NCBI RefSeq assembly: GCF_006335125.1
Contig: NZ_VDMO01000003.1
Coordinates: 62,001-126,000 of the forward strand
Reading direction: 5' to 3'
DNA from: Deinococcus radiopugnans ATCC 19172
GTDB lineage: Bacteria; Deinococcota; Deinococci; Deinococcales; Deinococcaceae
Length of the DNA stretch: 64,000 nucleotides
Position numbers and translations under genes: made by a program. Below are positions 59,068 to 64,000 of the stretch, piece after piece. Numbering within the stretch: position 1 is the stretch's first letter; every line of letters starts with the position of its first letter. The notes beneath the pieces are model-generated. The model saw only the letters and a list, made by a program, of their open reading frames with translations, was not told the origin of the DNA and made no database searches.

Positions 59068-60119
59068 GCGTCCTCTCCAGTGCGGGGGCCGGGGGCGATC
59101 AGGGCGGCCGCCAGATACGGCAGCTCGGGGTGGAGGGTCACTGGAATGGCCGCCGCCTGCGCCAGCGCGTGCAGGTGGCGCGTGTCGGGATGGCCAGCGT
59201 CACGCAGCAGCAGCCCAGCCGGTTGACGGCGCAGGAACACGCGGGTGGCCTCGCCCACGCCGGGCTTGACCAGATGTGGGTCGTGAACGCCCAGGCTGGA
59301 GGCCAGCGCCAGCACCGCGTCGTAGGGCCGCACGGGGCGGGGGCCGGAATCAAGTGGGGAGGCTGTGCCCGGATCGAGGGCGTCCAGCGCGGCCAGATAC
59401 TCCCCGGTCACGTCGTCGGCACGCAGATGGTCTTCCGTCCGGACGCCGTGCAATTGCCCGTCTGGGATATCGGCGTCCACAAAGGTGCGGCTGAGCAGCC
59501 CGCTGACGGTGGCGTTCAGGGCGGCGTGCGGCAGCAGCAGGTCGTCGTGGGTGGCAGCGAAATCGGCCACGCCTGCCGGGTCGCTCAGCACCGCCAGCAG
59601 CGGCGGCACACCAGCGGGCAGACTGGCAGACAGCGTCCCGGCAATGCTGCCCTTGCCCGTCCAGCCGTCCACGAAGACCAGGGTGGCCCCCGGATGCGCC
59701 TGCATGATCCGGCGCAGCGCCTCCCGGTCGATGCCGCTGCCCCGGATGATGCTCAGGGTGTGGTGGGGCAGTGGTCTACCGCGTCGCCGCGCAAAGCGGG
59801 TCATGGCGCAGCCCACCGGCGTGCCCGCGCGGGCCAGCGACACCAGCACCGGGCGCGGCACTGCGGTCAACAGGTGCGTGGTCAGGGCGGCGATCAGCCC
59901 GGCGACGCGCGGGCCGTTGCGCCGCAGGGCGTCCTGGTAAGCCGCCTGTTGCACCGCGCTGGGGCGGGTTTCGGGGGTCAGCAGGCCGCCGTAGGACACG
60001 CCCTGCCGTAGCAGCTTCTCCTTCTCGGTCACGCCCACCAGCCGGGGGGTGGCCGCGCGCAGCTGCACGGTCACGTCGGCGGGGTCAAAGGTATGGCGCA
60101 GGGTCTGGAGCTGGGTCAT
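59064..60119 (-). CDS. StiP-family PRTase-like protein of the Ter operon
   Basis: A 351-residue protein. Motifs: LRQGVSYGGLLTPE (41-50), VLVSLARAGTPVG, PHHTLSIIRGSGID, the PRPP-loop-like VFVDGWTGKGSIAGTL (148-163), LAVLSDPAGVADF and LNATVSGLLSRTF. These match the group annotated as StiP or PRTase/TRSP proteins in Ter operons, predicted to attach a ribose-phosphate to a base-like compound or to bind RNA-like ligands. The actual reaction is unproven. First gene of the minus-strand operon; start at ATG 60119. Confidence 0.82.
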   Translation of the reverse strand: MTQLQTLRHTFDPADVTVQLRAATPRLVGVTEKEKLLRQGVSYGGLLTPETRPSAVQQAAYQDALRRNGPRVAGLIAALTTHLLTAVPRPVLVSLARAGTPVGCAMTRFARRRGRPLPHHTLSIIRGSGIDREALRRIMQAHPGATLVFVDGWTGKGSIAGTLSASLPAGVPPLLAVLSDPAGVADFAATHDDLLLPHAALNATVSGLLSRTFVDADIPDGQLHGVRTEDHLRADDVTGEYLAALDALDPGTASPLDSGPRPVRPYDAVLALASSLGVHDPHLVKPGVGEATRVFLRRQPAGLLLRDAGHPDTRHLHALAQAAAIPVTLHPELPYLAAALIAPGPRTGEDA

Positions 60120-60741
60120 GCCTGGGTCTGTTTCATGGGCAGCGGGCAACCTCGGAAGGGGTGGGGTCAGCGGTGCGGGCGGGCTCTCCCCGGCCCTAAG
60201 AGAGGAGCGAGGTCCGAATATGTTACGCGAGTCGTCGGGTCTCCAACCTGACCCTGTGACTGAATTCCGTCCCGCCGTGTGGCGGAGGGGGAACTCGGCG
60301 GAGGAGCCGGCCTCCCGTTGCCTGCGCCCCCGGTTTGAATCTGCTGCGGCCTCGGTCATGCCTATGGTGAGGTTCGCCAGTCTCGCTCAGGTCAGCCGCG
60401 CGGCCTGCAGCCATCCGATTCTGAAAAATTATGGCAAAGGTCCTTTCAGCCCGTTCTGTCTGACCAGCCAACTGGGCTACGATCATTTCTGCCTCATTCG
60501 CGGCTCATGCTGACCGACTTAAGCGATTTTTTAACGCGACTGAACCAATATTGACCGGCGTAGCGCAGCTTTCCGCCCTGCCCCCAGATGGGGGTTCCCC
60601 TGAAGATCAGGGCCGAATTTTTCACGGTGTGGGTTAGAGTATGTATGTTTTTCCTCTGTTGACTCCCTGTGCCTTGCGCTTTACACGTCCTTTCTTACGT
60701 TGTCATCTGGCTTTTCTCATGTGTTTTCTGGAGACCGTTGT
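60120..60741. other. Intergenic region between the divergent Ter and exopolysaccharide operons
   Basis: 622 bp without a supported gene. It holds AT-rich patches (60425-60445, 60515-60560, 60615-60670) unlike the surrounding GC. TTGACT (60658-60663) with TACACG 17 bp later could be a weak plus-strand promoter, and CCCCCAGATGGGGG (near 60590-60605) is a small hairpin. CTGGAG precedes the glycosyltransferase ATG. The Ter operon promoter should also be here but was not pinned down. Confidence 0.5.
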
Positions 60742-62211
60742 ATGACCTTTTCCATCCACACCGGGGCGCCGAGCATCGCGCTGTACACCGAGGGCACCTA
60801 CCCGCAGGCCCACGGCGGCGTCAGCGTGTGGGTGGACCAACTGGTGCGGGGGTTGGGCGATCACCGGTTCGAGGTGCAGGCCATCTCCGGCCTTCCGTTC
60901 ACGCACGCGGCGGTCCCGATGCCGGACAACGTGAGCTTCACGCAGGTGCCGCTGTGGGGGACGCCGCCTCCCGCGCCGTTTCGGGTGGACGCCGCCCGCC
61001 GCCGTGACGCCGAGGAAGCCTATCTGGCGGTGCTGGACGGCCTGTGTACCCTGGATCTGGAGCTGTTCGGGGCGGGCCTGCAGCTGTTCAGCAGTCTGGG
61101 CCAGCACGGCGGGTTCACGGCGCTGCTGGACACGCCACGGCTGGCCCGGCTGACGCTGGACACCTGGGCCGGGCACGCGACCCGGCAGGCAGGCAGTCGT
61201 CGGCGTGACGATGCCCGCCTGCCGCAGCCGACCGTGGCCGACGCCCTGGACGTTCTGGGGTGGCTGGAGCACGCGCTGCGCCCGCTGGGGCACGCAGCCC
61301 CGCACGCGCAGGTGGGGCACGCCGTCAGCAACGGTTTCGCGGGCCTGCTGGCGCTGCATGGCCTGTGGACCCACGGCACCCCCTTCGTGCTGACCGAGCA
61401 CGGCGTGTACCTGCGCGAACGCTACATGGAGTTTCGCCGCAGCGCCTACAGTCCCGGCTTCAAAGGCCTGCTGCTGCGCTTCTACCGCCTGCTGTGCAGT
61501 CTGGTCTACCGCGAGGCCACGCTGGTGCTGCCGGGCTCGCACTACAACCGCCGCTGGGAAGAGCGCCTGGGCGCGCATCCGGACAAGATCCAGTGCGTGT
61601 ACAACGGCATTGACCCCGACATCTTCCCGCCGGCCGAGCAGGAGCCTGAAGGCAGCGTGGTGAGCTGGGTGGGGCGCATCGATCCCTTGAAGGACATCGA
61701 GACGCTGATCCGCGCCTTCGATCTGGTGCGCCGCCGCAACGCGGGCGCGCAGCTGCGGCTGTTCGGCGGCACCCCGGCGGGCAACGAGGACTACCTGTTC
61801 CGGTGCCAGAGCCTGACCCGGCAGCTGAACCTGACCGGGAACGTGACCTTCGAGGGCCGCATCGACGACATCACCGATGCCTACCGCGCCGGGCAGGTGG
61901 TGGCCCTGACCAGCGTCAGCGAGGGCTTTCCATACACCGTGATCGAGGCGATGGCGATGGGCCGCCCCCCGGTGGCCACCCGCGTGGGCGGCGTGCCCGA
62001 GGCGGTGGGCGACGCCGGGCTGATCGTGCGCCCGCGCGACGTGCTGGGCGTGGCCAGCGCCCTGACCCGGCTGCTGGACGACGCGCCGCTGCGCGCCCGC
62101 CTGGGCCGCGCCGCCCGCGAGCGGGTCATGGAGCTGTTCACTCTCGACGGCTGCCTGGACGCCTACCGCCGGGCCTACCCGCTGGTGATCGCCGGGGAGG
62201 CCCTGTCGTGA
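60742..62211 (+). CDS. PelF-like GT4 glycosyltransferase
   Basis: A 489-residue cytosolic glycosyltransferase. N-terminal DUF3492-type domain: IALYTEGTYPQAHGGVSVWV, HAVSNGFAGLLA and PFVLTEHGVYLRERYMEF; C-terminal GT4 domain: VYNGIDPDIFPP, WVGRIDPLKDIETLIRAF, LRLFGGTPAGNEDY and the EGFPYTVIEAMAMGRPPVA motif with the sugar-nucleotide Glu pair. PelF polymerises a UDP-sugar for Pel exopolysaccharide. Overlaps the next gene by GTGA. The other Pel genes are not visible so the polymer may differ. Confidence 0.88.
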   Translation: MTFSIHTGAPSIALYTEGTYPQAHGGVSVWVDQLVRGLGDHRFEVQAISGLPFTHAAVPMPDNVSFTQVPLWGTPPPAPFRVDAARRRDAEEAYLAVLDGLCTLDLELFGAGLQLFSSLGQHGGFTALLDTPRLARLTLDTWAGHATRQAGSRRRDDARLPQPTVADALDVLGWLEHALRPLGHAAPHAQVGHAVSNGFAGLLALHGLWTHGTPFVLTEHGVYLRERYMEFRRSAYSPGFKGLLLRFYRLLCSLVYREATLVLPGSHYNRRWEERLGAHPDKIQCVYNGIDPDIFPPAEQEPEGSVVSWVGRIDPLKDIETLIRAFDLVRRRNAGAQLRLFGGTPAGNEDYLFRCQSLTRQLNLTGNVTFEGRIDDITDAYRAGQVVALTSVSEGFPYTVIEAMAMGRPPVATRVGGVPEAVGDAGLIVRPRDVLGVASALTRLLDDAPLRARLGRAARERVMELFTLDGCLDAYRRAYPLVIAGEALS

Positions 62212-63722
62212 CCGGGTCGCGCAGCGGCGACGTGGTCCGTGGCGGCCTGCTCGGGCCAGCCGGGAAGGACCGGGCGACGGCGCCGGGTGGTCCGGTGGAC
62301 CAGACGCCGGTTGCAGTGTCCGGGCCGCTGGGCGTGTTCCGGGAGCTGGCGGCGCAGCGTGGGGCCTCAGAGCATGGCGCGTCCCGGCGCCCCTCGTCCA
62401 CTTCCCTGCACACGGGGACGCGGGTCAGCACGACCAGCACCCGGCTGCATCTGCCCGGCGAACTGCCGGAGCGGCTGCGTGAGGTGGACCTGAAGCTGGC
62501 CGCCGACCGCTCGAACGCCGTGGACGCCGAGGAACTGGCCGCCTACCTGGAAGCCGACGGGCTGGGCGACGAGGTGCTGCGGGACCGCTACGGCGCAGAC
62601 GGCCTGTTCGACGCCGCCGAGATGCTGTACCGGCAGAAGGGCACCGGGGGCGCGCTGGACCGCTTGCCGACACCCACCACCCCGGCCTTTCCCTGGCAGA
62701 TGCTGCTGCGTGGGCCGATGTACCTGCTGCCGGGGCTGGCCGGCCTGCTGATCGCCGGGGCACTGGGCGCGGAGGCCAAGGCGGCCTTCGTGCTGGCCGC
62801 CGCTTTCGGCTGGGGCTGGACCATGACGGTGGCGGGCGTGCGTTACGCCGAACCGTTCGCGGTGCCGGGGCGTGCGCTGCGGGGCACGCTGCTGGTCAGC
62901 GCGGGCGCCGGCCTGCTGGGCGGGGCCGTGGTCGCGGCGGCCCTGGGCGGCGACGTGCCCACCGGCGCGCGGGTGGGCGGCGCCGTGGCCCTGTCCAGCG
63001 GCGCGGCGGGCGTGCTGCTGTCGCTGGGGCGGCTCGGGCAGTTCGCGGGGGCCTTTGCCAGTCCGCTGCTGGCCGCCGGAGTCGTCCTGGCGCTGCCATC
63101 GCGCCCGGCGGCGCTGTTCGGGCTGGCGCTGCTGGCCGCCGTGCCCACCCTCACGGCCCTGAACGTGACCCGCCCGCGCGGCAGCCTGCCGGCGGGGCTC
63201 ACCACCCTGCGCCCGCATCTGCCGCACGCCGCGTACGGCTGGGCCATGGCCGCCGCTTTCGTGGCCCTGAGCGTGCGGACCGGCACCTGGCCGCTGCTGC
63301 CGGTGATCCTGGGCGCGGGCCTGCTGGAAGCCGGGGTGTGGCACGTCCAGGAACGCTTGCAGGTGGCGGCCCGGACCCTGCGGACCCTGCCGGACCTGCG
63401 CCGGGTGGGGCTGCCCACCGTGCTGCTGGGGGCTGCCGGCTACGGCGTGGCACTGGGAGCAGCGCTGGTGGTTCTGGCGCTGCTGCCCCTGCCCATCCAC
63501 CTGCAGACCACACTGCTGACCGTCACGCTGTACAGCGCCGGACTGCTGCTCAGCTCCTGGCTGGCCAACCAGCGCCGACTGGCCTTCCTGACAGCCGTCT
63601 GGGTGCTGGGCGCCGCCGCCCTGGCGCTGGGCCTGCCGCCCCCCCTGTTCGCCCTGCTCACACTGCTCGCCCTGCTGTTTCCCACCCTCCATACCCTCTC
63701 TGACCCCAGGAGTTACCGCTGA
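62208..63722 (+). CDS. Polytopic membrane protein of the exopolysaccharide operon
   Basis: A 504-residue protein starting with GTG 62208. Residues 1-150 are soluble and acidic (ELPERLREVDLKLAADRSN, ELAAYLEADGLGDE), then about 10-11 transmembrane helices fill residues 160-495. In pel-type operons the gene after pelF is the membrane partner PelG, with about 12 helices; the placement is the same but the long soluble N-terminus and composition differ, so identity is open. Coupled on both sides by overlaps (GTGA before, TGATG after). Confidence 0.7.
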   Translation: MTGSRSGDVVRGGLLGPAGKDRATAPGGPVDQTPVAVSGPLGVFRELAAQRGASEHGASRRPSSTSLHTGTRVSTTSTRLHLPGELPERLREVDLKLAADRSNAVDAEELAAYLEADGLGDEVLRDRYGADGLFDAAEMLYRQKGTGGALDRLPTPTTPAFPWQMLLRGPMYLLPGLAGLLIAGALGAEAKAAFVLAAAFGWGWTMTVAGVRYAEPFAVPGRALRGTLLVSAGAGLLGGAVVAAALGGDVPTGARVGGAVALSSGAAGVLLSLGRLGQFAGAFASPLLAAGVVLALPSRPAALFGLALLAAVPTLTALNVTRPRGSLPAGLTTLRPHLPHAAYGWAMAAAFVALSVRTGTWPLLPVILGAGLLEAGVWHVQERLQVAARTLRTLPDLRRVGLPTVLLGAAGYGVALGAALVVLALLPLPIHLQTTLLTVTLYSAGLLLSSWLANQRRLAFLTAVWVLGAAALALGLPPPLFALLTLLALLFPTLHTLSDPRSYR

Positions 63723-64000
63723 TGACCCAGACCACCCTGCCCGGCCCCCAGTCCCCCACCTCTGCCCAGCGCCCGCTGGTGGCCGTGACCGGCGCGGACG
63801 GCTTTATCGGCTCGCACCTGACCGAGGAACTGGTCCGCGCGGGCTACCGCGTGCGGGCCATGGCGATCTACAACTCGCAGGGGTCCTACGGCTGGCTGGA
63901 CACCGTGCCTGCCGAGACGATGCAGCACGTGGAGGTCCAACTGGGCGACGTGCGCGACGCCGGCAGCGTGCGGGCGCTGATGCGGGACGCCCGGACGGTG
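63722..64000 (+). CDS. NAD-dependent epimerase/dehydratase (partial)
   Basis: The first 93 residues of a short-chain dehydrogenase-type sugar-nucleotide enzyme: LVAVTGADGFIGSHLTEELV (G-x-x-G-x-x-G NAD motif) preceded by a ~17-residue tail, then LGDVRDAGSVRALM, the adenine-ring Asp region. It probably makes an activated sugar for the glycosyltransferase in the same operon. Start ATG overlaps the preceding stop; AGGAG is 9 bases upstream. Runs off the right edge. Confidence 0.88.
   Translation, partial: MTQTTLPGPQSPTSAQRPLVAVTGADGFIGSHLTEELVRAGYRVRAMAIYNSQGSYGWLDTVPAETMQHVEVQLGDVRDAGSVRALMRDARTV

Noticed and set aside
60120..60700. Radiation/desiccation response motif for the Ter operon or sbcDC
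   Set aside because: No near-match to the palindromic TTATG...CATAA type motif was seen here or before sbcD.

Overview
The window is high-GC bacterial chromosomal DNA that fits the genus Deinococcus. The clues are a large tellurite/stress (Ter) operon, SbcC and SbcD, a LexA-type repressor, an LptD-like protein next to a SpoIID-like protein, two copies of a roughly 140 bp non-coding repeat resembling the small noncoding repeats of Deinococcus, and many genes whose start codon lies only 6-11 nt after a TANNNT-like -10 box (leaderless-type promoters). The genus is inferred from gene content and style, not from a database search.

Layout. 1-1675: end of an unknown gene, two lipoproteins and a small membrane protein. 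1733-5397: an island-like stretch with a lower-GC gene carrying SEC-C-like and HNH-like cysteine motifs, a LexA-type repressor and a TnsE-like protein. It ends in two tandem 20 bp sites closing on a terminal TGTACA, and it interrupts comM (5319-6623). This is best read as one end of a Tn7-like transposon in comM; the other end was not found. 6791-13971: tatA, an FAD oxidoreductase, and a coupled SpoIID-like/LptD-like envelope pair with a lipoprotein. 14235-20947: gltB and gltD, separated by a repeat-rich spacer. 21102-21414: tRNA-Ile(GAT) and tRNA-Glu(TTC), each with its own promoter and terminator. 21608-35005: metabolism (phosphohexomutase, mannose-6-phosphate isomerase, lipoamide dehydrogenase, accB/accC) mixed with peptidases, a secreted protein and an IclR-type regulator. 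35185-41488: sbcD/sbcC and a membrane Ser/Thr kinase with a C-terminal propeller. 41628-51453: glutaredoxin-like protein, DHH phosphoesterase, HAD hydrolase, isocitrate lyase, ArgJ, a lipase-like lipoprotein, a Mug-type glycosylase and a molybdopterin oxidoreductase.

51719-60119: the most system-like block, a minus-strand Ter stress operon. In transcription order it encodes a StiP/PRTase-like protein, a CitE-like lyase, TerB, TerD, a TerA-like two-domain protein, a TerD-VWA fusion, a TerZ-like protein, a second TerD and a TerC-family (DUF475) membrane protein. Hairpins after the first terD and before terC, and an inverted repeat at the VWA gene stop, suggest graded output. 60742-64000: a divergent exopolysaccharide-type operon (PelF-like glycosyltransferase, polytopic membrane protein, NAD-dependent epimerase) that runs off the end.

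Three different non-coding repeats supply the stop codon of the minus-strand gene they follow (lpdA, the M20 peptidase, the Ter VWA gene). This arrangement and the comM/TnsE/LexA junction are the least ordinary features of the window.
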